DNA of 64,000 nt, taken from NCBI GenBank assembly GCA_903924205.1, contig CAIYAP010000003.1, positions 20,040 through 84,039 of the forward strand, given 5' to 3'. Made by a program: the position numbers and the translations under genes. The stretch comes from an uncultured Actinomycetes bacterium. GTDB lineage: Bacteria; Actinomycetota; Acidimicrobiia; Acidimicrobiales; RAAP-2. Below are positions 44,932 through 53,924 of this stretch, one piece after another; the stretch's first letter is position 1, and every line of letters begins with the position of its first letter. Below the pieces are notes generated by a model that worked only from the letters and a program-made list of their open reading frames with translations, did no database searches and was not told the DNA's origin.

Positions 44932-46146
44932 GTGAGCGAGATCGTTTGTCCGAAGTGCCATACCGCCTTCACCATCGATGAAGCGGGCTACGCCGACATT
45001 CTTCAGCAGGTGCGTAATCACGCCTTTGAGGAAGAGCTCGCCCGCCAGCTGAAGTCGGCCGAGCACGACCGTGCCAATGCCGTGGCGGTGGCGCAAGCCA
45101 CGGCCGCCAGCGAGCTCGCGAAACAGACTGCCGATAAAAACGTTGAAATTGAGCGACTGCGTGCGGACCTCCAGGCCGCCGAGCTGGCGCGTGAGCTGGC
45201 GGTGCAGAAAGCGGTGTCCGCCGTGGAGAAGGAACGCGATGACCTTGCCCGCAATTTGCAAGCCGCCAAGACGGAGCAGGAACTTCTCCTCACGACGACA
45301 CGCGGTGAGCTCGAAAAGGTGATTTCACTTAAGGACGAGCAGATTGAGTACTACAAGGACTTCAAGGCGAAGCAGTCCACCAAAATGGTGGGCGAGTCCC
45401 TGGAGCAGCACTGCGAAATCCAGTTTGAAACTCTGCGGGCCACAGGTTTTGCGAGCGCCCAGTTCGGCAAGGACAACGACGCCTCCACTGGGTCTAAGGG
45501 TGACTACATCTTCCGCGATTTCACCGCTGAGGGTGGGGAGTACATCTCCATCATGTTCGAGATGAAAAATGAGCTGGATTCCACCGGTATCGCCACTAAG
45601 AAGAAGAATGAAGACTTCTTTAAAGAACTCGATAAGGACCGTAATGAGAAGGGCTGCGAATACGCAGTCTTGGTTTCGTTGCTCGAGCCCGAGAATGAGC
45701 TCTACAACGCGGGCATCGTGGACGTCTCACACCGTTACCCGAAGATGTACGTGGTTCGTCCGCAGTTCTTCATCCCCATCATCACTCTGCTGCGTAACGC
45801 CGCGACCAATGTCGCCACCTACAAAGCCGAACTTGCGCGGGTGAAGGAACAAAACCTCGACATCACGAATTTCGAGAATGAACTCGAAGCCTTCAAGTCT
45901 GGTTTCGCCAAGAACTACGGCCTCGCGTCGCGCAAGTACCAGAACGCCATCGAGGCCATCGACAAGTCCATTGCTCAACTCCAGAAGGTGAAGGAGGAAC
46001 TGCAAGGTTCGGAAAATAACTTGCGACTAGCGAATGACAAGGCTGATGGCCTCACGATCAAGAAGTTGACCAAGGGCAACCCGACGATGGCGGCCAAGTT
46101 TGACGACGCGCGACGCGACGCCATCGATATTGGCAACGACGAGTAG
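44932..46146 (+). CDS. DUF2130 protein with coiled coil and predicted nuclease-like core
   Basis: The 404-residue protein starts with a small zinc-binding CxxC (C6-P-K-C9). A long coiled coil follows (about residues 25-150), then a DUF2130 core. Within the core, G-x-x-G-D191-Y…E210-M-K212 has the D-x(n)-E-x-K spacing of PD-(D/E)XK nucleases, as in RmuC-like proteins. A second helical stretch ends the protein. Function is not established; DNA or RNA processing is an inference. The start GTG 44932 has AAGGAG about 7 bases upstream. A longer in-frame start at 44644 was rejected because it lies antisense to the peptidase gene. Confidence 0.85.
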   Translation: MSEIVCPKCHTAFTIDEAGYADILQQVRNHAFEEELARQLKSAEHDRANAVAVAQATAASELAKQTADKNVEIERLRADLQAAELARELAVQKAVSAVEKERDDLARNLQAAKTEQELLLTTTRGELEKVISLKDEQIEYYKDFKAKQSTKMVGESLEQHCEIQFETLRATGFASAQFGKDNDASTGSKGDYIFRDFTAEGGEYISIMFEMKNELDSTGIATKKKNEDFFKELDKDRNEKGCEYAVLVSLLEPENELYNAGIVDVSHRYPKMYVVRPQFFIPIITLLRNAATNVATYKAELARVKEQNLDITNFENELEAFKSGFAKNYGLASRKYQNAIEAIDKSIAQLQKVKEELQGSENNLRLANDKADGLTIKKLTKGNPTMAAKFDDARRDAIDIGNDE

Positions 46147-46179
46147 TGAGAAGATAGAGACCTATCGGAAAGGTCTCCC

Positions 46180-46887
46180 GTGAACTTCCTGCTCACCTCC
46201 AGTGGCATCGCGAATCCGTCCATCGAGGCGGAGCTGGAGCGACTGCTGGGCAAACCTATCTCTGAGAGTTCGGCACTCATCGTTCCGACGGGCATTTACC
46301 CCTTCTCGGTCGGCGGCGTCAACGCGTATCAGTTGATTACCGGCCAACGACAAAGGGCTTTCGTGGACGCCGGTTGGAAGTCGGTGGGGATTTTGGAGCT
46401 CACCGCCTTAACCAGCATTCGCCCCGAGGCGTGGGTGCCCCTGGTGGAAGAAGCTGATGCCCTGCTGGTCTGGGGCGGCAATGTGATGTACCTGAACCAC
46501 TGGATGCGCCAGACGGGTCTCGCCGACATGTATCCCCGACTCGATCAGCTCGTCTATGTCGGGGTAAGTGCGGGGAGCATTGTGATGACCCCGTTTAACT
46601 GCGACGCGGACTTCAATCTGGGCGTCGCTCCCGACGGTCACGAGATGCGCGAGCTCGGGAATTCAGCACTTGGTCTCGTCGACTTCGCCCTCTGCGTGCA
46701 CTACGACAACCCCGACCCCATTTTTGAAGACCACACCATGGAAAAGGTGTTGCCCTGGGCGTCAACCCTGCCCTATCCGACCTATTTGATTGATGATGAG
46801 ACCGCCATCAGCGTGGAAGACGGTTGCACCCGGGTGATCAGCGAAGGTCACTGGGACCGTCTAGACGGTGCGCCAAACGAGGCGTGA
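46180..46887 (+). CDS. Peptidase S51-like (dipeptidase E family) protein
   Basis: The 235-residue protein has the nucleophile in GVSAGSIVMTPF (S130), preceded by LLVWGGNVMYLNHW. It belongs to the same superfamily as the S51 protein at 18150, but the two are only distantly alike. It may cleave Asp-containing dipeptides. It starts at GTG 46180 after AAAGG, 33 bp from the DUF2130 stop. Its 3' end overlaps the opposite-strand sorting-signal remnant. Confidence 0.82.
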   Translation: MNFLLTSSGIANPSIEAELERLLGKPISESSALIVPTGIYPFSVGGVNAYQLITGQRQRAFVDAGWKSVGILELTALTSIRPEAWVPLVEEADALLVWGGNVMYLNHWMRQTGLADMYPRLDQLVYVGVSAGSIVMTPFNCDADFNLGVAPDGHEMRELGNSALGLVDFALCVHYDNPDPIFEDHTMEKVLPWASTLPYPTYLIDDETAISVEDGCTRVISEGHWDRLDGAPNEA

Positions 46888-47030
46888 CGCGAACGGGTGA
46901 CGCGCCACAGCAGGGCGCCGAGCAGCAGCAATGTTGATCCCGCCGTGACCCAGTCGACGGAGGCTGCGCCCGTGTGAGCGAGGGTCGACAGAGTGGTCGT
47001 GGTGCTGGGCGCCGGCTTCGTCCACCGCAA
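46848..47030 (-). pseudogene. Remnant C-terminus with a sortase-type sorting signal
   Basis: The frame opens after a TAG (47031-47033) and reads PAPSTTTTLSTLAHTG, then a hydrophobic helix (AGSTLLLLGALLWRV) and a basic tail (RSRHA…RRS). That is the layout of a cell-wall sorting signal with an LPxTG-like LAHTG. No functional domain precedes it, so it is the tail end of a lost surface protein. It overlaps 40 bp of the S51 gene. Confidence 0.55.
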
Positions 47031-47320
47031 CTATCCCCGCGGCCGCTCCGGGTATCCCCGTCATCAACAGTGTGACGGCGGGCAGCAAACAACTCACGGT
47101 GACCTGGACCGACGGGGCCACGAACGGCAGTGTGCTCACGAGTCGAGTGGTGACCTACAGCGCCGTGGGCCAACCCACGTTGTCCGTCACGGTGGCGTCC
47201 GGTAACTCGCTCACGATCACCAAACTGTTGGCGGGTCTTTCATACAGCGTGACCGTGAAGGACACGAATGCGGTGGGCTCGACGACGTCGACTGCCGTAA
47301 AGGGTACGCCAACGGCCTAG
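47024..47320 (+). pseudogene. Isolated FnIII domain remnant
   Basis: One FnIII module (GIPVINSVTAGSKQLTVTWTDGATN…TAVKGTPTA) of about 95 residues stands alone, without a signal peptide or ribosome site. GTG 47072 could start an 82-residue product. It begins within a few bases of the opposite-strand sorting-signal remnant at 47030, so the junction looks like a rearrangement or decay point of a surface-protein gene. Confidence 0.55.
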
Positions 47321-47404
47321 ACCAGAAGCACATGAGACGTCACAACCGTCTGGCAATCTAGACAGGTGCCCCTTTGATAGTGAGGGCCATGTGGAGGAGT
47401 CCGA

Positions 47405-50400
47405 GTGTTCTCACTGGTAGTGGCTGATAGCTATGAAGAGCTCGTTCCTGAGTTTGTTGAACGCCTGCAGCGACCCCGCCGCCTGGCGTCACTGCGTGAC
47501 CATGTCATTGCTCGAGAGTGGGTCGTCGCGCCATCGCTCGGAACCCGTCAGTGGTTGGTGGCGACGATGGCATCGCACCTGGGTGTTTCTGCTGGTCGCC
47601 GCGACGGAATTGTGGCCAATTGGCACAACGACTTTCCCTCCATGGTCACCCAGCGCGTCCTCAACGCGCACCTGACCGCAACGACGGGGCGCGACGTCGA
47701 CCCGTGGTCACTCACTCAACTGCCCTTTGTCATTTACGACTGGGCCGTCAAGAATCCAACCGCTCCGGGCGCATCGCTGGTGGCCTCCGGCCCACACAGC
47801 GTGTCGCTCGCTCGTTGCCGACAAGCAGCCGACCTTTTCGACCGCTACTTCACCTGGCGCGCCGACATGGTGCTCGACTGGCTGACTAACGAACCCACCG
47901 CGTATGACGCGGACGAAGCAGTGCAGGTTGCGCTCTTCCGAGCGATTCGTGACTACCTCAACCTTGCCTCTCCGGTGGAACGATGGGATGACGCCTGGGC
48001 ACAGGTCACGACCTATCTCGATGTCCTTCCGGCCCGCGATCGCATCAGCATCTTTGGTTTGTCGTCATTGCCGGGTGGCACGCGCTACGTCGCCGCACTC
48101 ACAGCCTTGAGCGAGGTCATGGACGTCACGGTGTATTTGGCGCGCCCCTTTGACGAGACCTGCATCCCCCCGTCAGGCCACCGCAGCGATTTCACGAGCG
48201 AGATTTTGCAGATGTGGGGTGGCTCCAGTCTCGCCTTGGCATCAATGCTTAATGAGCTCCGAACTATTTCCAGCGAGCCGGTGGCACCTCGCCTCCCCAC
48301 TACGGCACCCACCAGCGTGTTACAGGCCATACAGCACGTCCTTCGAACTGACGAGATTCTTACGGCCGCGCCCGACGCTTCACTCATCATTCACGAGACC
48401 CATGGGGAAATTCGCCAAGCGGAGATCCTTCGAGATGCCATTCGCCACGAACTCAATGAAGACCGCGATATCTCTCTGCGCGAGTCGGACATCGTGGTGG
48501 TGTGCCCCGATATCACGACGTTTGAACCGCTTATTCGTACTGCCTTTGGCCCGCGTCGTCTGGAAGCAATGAGTGATGTTGAGCCGGCCCTGGCCTACAA
48601 CATCGCCGATCGATCCTTGTCACACGATGGTCTCTACCTTCAGGGAGTTCGGCACTTCCTTTCACTAGTCCGCAGCCGCTGTACGCGCTCAGAGATACTG
48701 GGGTTCTTGGCGGAGCCCACCGTGAAGTTTGCTCGCGAGCTCACCGGTGATGACGATGAACTCTTCTCCTCGTGGACTCTCGACGCAGATATTCGGTGGG
48801 GAATGAACGAGGCGCATCGCCAGCACCTCAAAGTGACGGGCCTTGGTCTGGTCAATACCTGGGAAGCCGGCATTCGTCGACTTCGCCTCGGGGCATTTGT
48901 AGAGAATCCCCGCTTGCGCTCTGTCAGCGGCTTACTTCCCGTCGAGATAGCACCAGCCCACTTTGATCGATTAGTAGCGCTGACGAAAATTGTGACAGAA
49001 CTCATCGATGCGATTTCGGACACGTGGACGTCAAAGACGCTCTCCGATTGGATGAAGTGGTACGACACGTGGGTTCATCGGTTCGTAGTGCCGCGTTCTG
49101 AGGATGCCCGTGAACATGAGCGAGTCCTCGGCGCCATCAACTCAGTGCGCGAGGCGAACGACGCAAATACGGAGCCACTCACCGTCGCCGACTTCCTCGC
49201 CGTTCTTGATGAGGCCTTCGACTCCATTGGCTCGGTGGCCAGCGTGATGACGGGCGGGGTAACCATCACGAGTCCCGAGACTGTTCGAGGTCTGTCGTAT
49301 CGCTCCCTTTACATTTTGGGCTTCGACGGCGATGCTTTTACCGCGCCGGAGTGGGAATGGGCAGACCTTCGGCGTCGTGAATCTCGAGCTGGTGATATCA
49401 CCCCTCCCGACGACGCGCGCGGTCGACTGCGTGAGTTGATGATCTCGGCGACAGAGCGACTCACCATTATTCGTAACGGGTACGACGTTACGTCCAATAA
49501 GCACGTAGAGCCCGGAACTGCATACAGCGAGTTTCTTGACCTGGTGCAATCAATTACGGGTGGCACCGCCGTCACCGTGGCCCACCCGCGAAACAGTTTC
49601 AGTCCAGAGAACTTCACCTCTGACGCGGTCTTCTCTCAATCTCTTCGCGAACTCGGCGTCGTGCGGGGTCCGTGGTCTTTTTCAACCTTTGATCAGCAAC
49701 TTGTCGAGAGTGAATATCCCTTGTCCTGGGCGAAGCACTACGACGCGGGTGCGGTTACGAATGTAGACACCTCCACTGTCACGTTGGGCCAGTTGGAAGC
49801 GACGATGAAAAATCCTCCCAAAGTCTTCGTTCAGCGCAGCTTTGGCATCTCGCTTCCTGATGACGAACTTGCTCGGGTCGATGACATTGATGCCGAGGTC
49901 GCCGGCCTTCTTCAGCACGAGATTGTGGAGACCTTGTGGCTCGAAGAGCAGGCAGAGACTGACTTACGTACCGTCATTGACCTTGAGAAAGCACTCGCCG
50001 CGATGATTTCTTCGGGTGTAGTGCCACCGGCACCGATTTTGGACTCACCCAGGTTCATCAAGATCGCAGCCGCAATGGCGACGTTTTATCGAAATGCCGT
50101 AGCGAACAGAAATCGACGCCATCTGTCCATCTCCCTGCCGTTGGCCGCGTCGACCATAACGGGCACGGTGGACATTTTCGAAGGGGAGACCGACACGGTT
50201 TTGGTGGAAGTTCTCACATCCAAACTTAAGGTAAGGAGTATCGCGGGTGTGTGGCTCAGGGCGCTGGCGGTAAGGGCGACGATTGGCGGACCGATGTCAC
50301 TGCACCTCGTCTTTCGAAAAGAAGACCCCAACGATGATGTGCCCGTCGCCGAAAAGATTTTCTCAATGCCCGAAAGTGACATTTCCGCAGCGAGGGATGT

Positions 50401-50722
50401 TCTCGGAGACATGGTTGACTTTTATCAGGCGAACTTGGCGTCGCCTATTCCCTTCGCTATCGGCGATGAACAGAAGAATTTTGATGATCCATGCTTGTCT
50501 GGCGCTAAATGGATGGCGACGACCTTCGGGATGAACTTTGATGCGCCCTATCTCGGTGATCCGTATTGGAGCGTCGCCTTGGGGCATCTGACTCGTGATG
50601 AGGTGTTCTACGACTCCACGGTGTGGGGATACAAAAAGATTTTTCCGTGGATGAAGATACGCCTCAATTCTGTCGTTTCGCTCTTTCAGTTTGTAGAAGA
50701 GGTAGCCCCAGATGGCAAGTAA
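47405..50722 (+). CDS. recC: Exodeoxyribonuclease V subunit gamma
   Basis: The 1105-residue RecC subunit of RecBCD recognises Chi and splits DNA strands during break repair. It has an inactive helicase-like architecture, N-terminal start VADSYEELVPEFVERLQ, the APSLGTRQWL segment and the conserved ARPFDET and RRLEAM regions. GGAGGAG lies a few bases upstream of GTG 47405. Its 3' end overlaps recB by 11 bp, a sign of translational coupling in the recCBD operon. Confidence 0.93.
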   Translation: MFSLVVADSYEELVPEFVERLQRPRRLASLRDHVIAREWVVAPSLGTRQWLVATMASHLGVSAGRRDGIVANWHNDFPSMVTQRVLNAHLTATTGRDVDPWSLTQLPFVIYDWAVKNPTAPGASLVASGPHSVSLARCRQAADLFDRYFTWRADMVLDWLTNEPTAYDADEAVQVALFRAIRDYLNLASPVERWDDAWAQVTTYLDVLPARDRISIFGLSSLPGGTRYVAALTALSEVMDVTVYLARPFDETCIPPSGHRSDFTSEILQMWGGSSLALASMLNELRTISSEPVAPRLPTTAPTSVLQAIQHVLRTDEILTAAPDASLIIHETHGEIRQAEILRDAIRHELNEDRDISLRESDIVVVCPDITTFEPLIRTAFGPRRLEAMSDVEPALAYNIADRSLSHDGLYLQGVRHFLSLVRSRCTRSEILGFLAEPTVKFARELTGDDDELFSSWTLDADIRWGMNEAHRQHLKVTGLGLVNTWEAGIRRLRLGAFVENPRLRSVSGLLPVEIAPAHFDRLVALTKIVTELIDAISDTWTSKTLSDWMKWYDTWVHRFVVPRSEDAREHERVLGAINSVREANDANTEPLTVADFLAVLDEAFDSIGSVASVMTGGVTITSPETVRGLSYRSLYILGFDGDAFTAPEWEWADLRRRESRAGDITPPDDARGRLRELMISATERLTIIRNGYDVTSNKHVEPGTAYSEFLDLVQSITGGTAVTVAHPRNSFSPENFTSDAVFSQSLRELGVVRGPWSFSTFDQQLVESEYPLSWAKHYDAGAVTNVDTSTVTLGQLEATMKNPPKVFVQRSFGISLPDDELARVDDIDAEVAGLLQHEIVETLWLEEQAETDLRTVIDLEKALAAMISSGVVPPAPILDSPRFIKIAAAMATFYRNAVANRNRRHLSISLPLAASTITGTVDIFEGETDTVLVEVLTSKLKVRSIAGVWLRALAVRATIGGPMSLHLVFRKEDPNDDVPVAEKIFSMPESDISAARDVLGDMVDFYQANLASPIPFAIGDEQKNFDDPCLSGAKWMATTFGMNFDAPYLGDPYWSVALGHLTRDEVFYDSTVWGYKKIFPWMKIRLNSVVSLFQFVEEVAPDGK

Positions 50723-53700
50723 TGAATTTGGTTTCGAGTTTTCACGCCCCGCCCCGCATGGGCAACTATGGCCTCTCGAGGCAAGCGCAGGAACGGGCAA
50801 GACGTGGAATATTCAGAATTTTGTCGCCGACTACATCGCTGACGGCAAAGCACAGCCAGACGAGATTGTGATCGTGACATTCACCCGCTCCGCGACTGCG
50901 GAATTGCAAGCGCGAATTCGTCACAATATGGTCGCGCTCGTGGCGGGGACTCGCCCTCCCGAGATTGAAGAGAGGATCGCCTATGAGGCCCACGAGAAAG
51001 CGAGAGTCAAAGACGCGCTAGGGAAATTTGGACAGCTTCGAATTTCAACGATCCACGGCTTCGCTCAGCGTTCGCTCAGTTTTCTTGGCGAGCCGCTGGG
51101 AACGATGACGACTGATGTGGATTCTGAACAATTTCGCTCGAGTGTCCTGCGAGATGTGATTCGCGGGTTGGAGCCCAAGAAGCTCGACAAGCTCATTGCC
51201 GTAGAGAAATATCAAAAGAAGCTTCTAGAAATGTTGAAGTTGGATGCCAACACTCCTAACGGAAAGTTCTTCGCTTCATTACCCAGCGCCGAGACCCTTC
51301 TCCTGATTGAGGTTGCCGAGCTTGCCCGGATGGCAATTTCTGATCGCAAGTCACAACTGGGGCTGTCGGGATATAGCGATTTGTTGACACGACTTAACGA
51401 CCGACTTGAGAGGGAGAGTGATGCTCAATCACTGGCCCGGACTATCAAAGTTCTACTCATTGATGAATTTCAGGACACTGACAGTCTTCAATGGGAGATC
51501 TTCCAAAAGATTCACCGGGCCGGCAACTTGCATGCCTTCGTGGTGGTGGGAGACCCCAAACAGGCGATCTACGGATTTCGTGGTGGTGACGTGCAGGTGT
51601 ACCGAGAGGCGGTGGGCACCGGGGTCGTGAATTCCCTCAGGGGTAATCGGAGGTCGTCAGCCCCTCTCGTCGACGCGGCGAATGTGTTTCTTGGCGACAT
51701 CGATTACGGAATCTCCTTCAAGAATAAATCGAAGAAAAAGGGATTGCCCCCCATCGAAGAGGTCGAACTCGTTGACGGTTACTCATGTCGCCGCGTGCCC
51801 ATTGATTACGTCACAGTCGTGGCAACCGGGAACCTGAAAGACGTCACCACAAAGCCTGCGTGGGTATTTCGTAAAGCGGAGGGTGCAGATGCTGACGGCA
51901 TCAAAGACTTTGTAAAGCGAGATCTGCCTGGCTACATCGCCGGGGCTATGAAGACGCAAACCATTCCCGACCCGATTACGGGGATTGAGCGGCCCATTCG
52001 ATACGACGACTTCTGTGTCTTGGCGCTCAACAATCCGGATATTGGAGACTATCTCCGCGTATTGCACGCGGCCGGAATTCCGGCATCTGTGGTGGGCGGC
52101 GCAAATGTCTTCTCTTCTGATGCCGCACGCCAGTGGCGTCTTCTGCTGGGAGCGATTGCGCGGCCGAGTCGAGTCTCCAGCGCTCGGCTCCTCTCGTGGA
52201 CGTGGTTTGGGGGTAAACCAGCAAAGGACCTAGCTACTTATCGTGACAGTGAATCTTGGTCAGCGAATGTGCAATCGCGACTATTCGAATGGCATGAAAA
52301 ATTTGCCAAGGGCGATCGATTCGCGTTCTTCGACACAGTCATTCGTGAGTCAGGTGTCTTGACTTTTCTTAGCACCCACGAGCTTTCTCGACGCCATATC
52401 ACCGACATTCAGCACATTGCGGAAATCCTTCGCAGCCGACCAACCGACTCGCTAGATCAACTTGTTGAGTTCCTGCAGGAATCGATGGGCGTGAGCAACG
52501 GTGACGAAGGCGACCCCGACGCCATCGGCGGAAAGTGGTCGCGCCGTATTGATGGCGACGAGCCGGCGGTGCAGTTGATGACCGTTCACCAGTCCAAGGG
52601 ATTGCAATTTCCCATAGTCCTAATTCCATACCTCGCGAAGGGGATGGGGCCGGGAACCAGCATGATGTCGTACCGTGCCTTCCGCGACGATCGTGCTGAG
52701 ACTCTGATTGACCTCACGATGGGCGAGAAGTCTCCGGCAAACGTTGTGAAGAGCGCCCTGAGAAATGCCGAGCATTTTCGGAAGGTATACGTGGCGTTGA
52801 CACGAGCTCAAGTGAGAAATGTCATGTGGACGCCGGATCCGAACAACTGGCAAGCGGAAGGGGTGATGCGGAACTATTCATGGCGCGATGAGCGCACGAA
52901 AGACGGCAGCAATCTCTTCGGTTGGGACGAGGTCGCGCGATCTACGCCTGCGAAGAGTGGCTCGATCATCCGTGGGCGCGAGGTGTCGACGTCGACAGTG
53001 GCCTTGCCCTCGGCTCCCCTTCGTCTCTCGTACACCGCCATCACCGACTACGTGACGAGCGACATAAACGATGGGTCACCCGCAGATCGAGAACCGACCG
53101 ACTCTCTCGGTGGAGTGAGCTCAGCTACGTCGAATAAGTCCAGCGAGTTTCAAGGCTTGTCGGGATCGGCCCTTTTAGGCAAAGTAGTTCACCGAGTTCT
53201 GCAAACAATCAATGTGACGAGTGGCGATGACCGCGACTTCGTTGAGCCAGCCGTGACCGCGGCGGCCAAGGAGTTTGGTTTCGCCCTGGACAAGAAAGAG
53301 AAGGGCTCTTGGTCTACCGCCGATGTGGTCGACCTCGTCATCACCTCACTGACTGGACAGCTCGGAGATGTTGCTCCCGGAACCACGCTGGCCGACTACG
53401 GCGACGAGCGTCGCCTCCCAGAAATGGGATTCGACTTCAACCTCGGTGACGGTGTCACCGTGGCGTCACTGATATCTGTGTTGCGTCAGCATCTGAGTGA
53501 TGATCCCCTCTGTGGCCCGTGGCTTCAAAGTCTGAGCATCAGCGACAAGGAACTCGCCGGATTTATGACGGGATCCATTGACGCCGTGCTCGCGGCGGGC
53601 GAAAGCGATGATCCTCGATTCTTCATCGTGGACTACAAGTCCAATGGACTACGAGACTTTTCGACCGAGGGTTTGCATCGTGCCATGTCCACCCACCATT

Positions 53701-53924
53701 ACCAATTGCAGGCCTTGATCTATCTGGTGGCGCTACACCGATTCGTACGAAGTCGATTGGGCGATGCCTATGACTACGACCGGCACATCGCGGGTGCCGC
53801 CTACCTCTTTCTCCGCGGCATGAAGCCGGACGTGCCCGGTGCCGCAGTGATGCACCTGCGTCCCTCGCGGCAGTGCATCGATGACCTGAGCAACCTTCTG
53901 AATGGAGACGTTGATGTCGCTTGA
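50712..53924 (+). CDS. recB: Exodeoxyribonuclease V subunit beta
   Basis: The 1070-residue RecB is a UvrD-type 3'-5' helicase fused to a nuclease. Walker A is ASAGTGKT at about residues 24-31, the Walker B-type DEFQDTD and GDPKQAIYGFRGGD are present, and the QLMTVHQSKGLQFP motif occurs late. The C-terminal RecB nuclease has D974-Y-K976 in FIVDYKSNGL plus the Y-x-x-Q-L-Q-x-x-x-Y helix. With recC and recD it forms RecBCD, needed to resect double-strand breaks and degrade foreign linear DNA. Confidence 0.95.
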   Translation: MASNEFGFEFSRPAPHGQLWPLEASAGTGKTWNIQNFVADYIADGKAQPDEIVIVTFTRSATAELQARIRHNMVALVAGTRPPEIEERIAYEAHEKARVKDALGKFGQLRISTIHGFAQRSLSFLGEPLGTMTTDVDSEQFRSSVLRDVIRGLEPKKLDKLIAVEKYQKKLLEMLKLDANTPNGKFFASLPSAETLLLIEVAELARMAISDRKSQLGLSGYSDLLTRLNDRLERESDAQSLARTIKVLLIDEFQDTDSLQWEIFQKIHRAGNLHAFVVVGDPKQAIYGFRGGDVQVYREAVGTGVVNSLRGNRRSSAPLVDAANVFLGDIDYGISFKNKSKKKGLPPIEEVELVDGYSCRRVPIDYVTVVATGNLKDVTTKPAWVFRKAEGADADGIKDFVKRDLPGYIAGAMKTQTIPDPITGIERPIRYDDFCVLALNNPDIGDYLRVLHAAGIPASVVGGANVFSSDAARQWRLLLGAIARPSRVSSARLLSWTWFGGKPAKDLATYRDSESWSANVQSRLFEWHEKFAKGDRFAFFDTVIRESGVLTFLSTHELSRRHITDIQHIAEILRSRPTDSLDQLVEFLQESMGVSNGDEGDPDAIGGKWSRRIDGDEPAVQLMTVHQSKGLQFPIVLIPYLAKGMGPGTSMMSYRAFRDDRAETLIDLTMGEKSPANVVKSALRNAEHFRKVYVALTRAQVRNVMWTPDPNNWQAEGVMRNYSWRDERTKDGSNLFGWDEVARSTPAKSGSIIRGREVSTSTVALPSAPLRLSYTAITDYVTSDINDGSPADREPTDSLGGVSSATSNKSSEFQGLSGSALLGKVVHRVLQTINVTSGDDRDFVEPAVTAAAKEFGFALDKKEKGSWSTADVVDLVITSLTGQLGDVAPGTTLADYGDERRLPEMGFDFNLGDGVTVASLISVLRQHLSDDPLCGPWLQSLSISDKELAGFMTGSIDAVLAAGESDDPRFFIVDYKSNGLRDFSTEGLHRAMSTHHYQLQALIYLVALHRFVRSRLGDAYDYDRHIAGAAYLFLRGMKPDVPGAAVMHLRPSRQCIDDLSNLLNGDVDVA

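Noticed and set aside
44644..46146. A 500-residue form of the DUF2130 protein
   Set aside because: The extra N-terminal part is antisense to the S33 peptidase gene and lacks a ribosome site. GTG 44932 starts directly before the conserved CxxC head.
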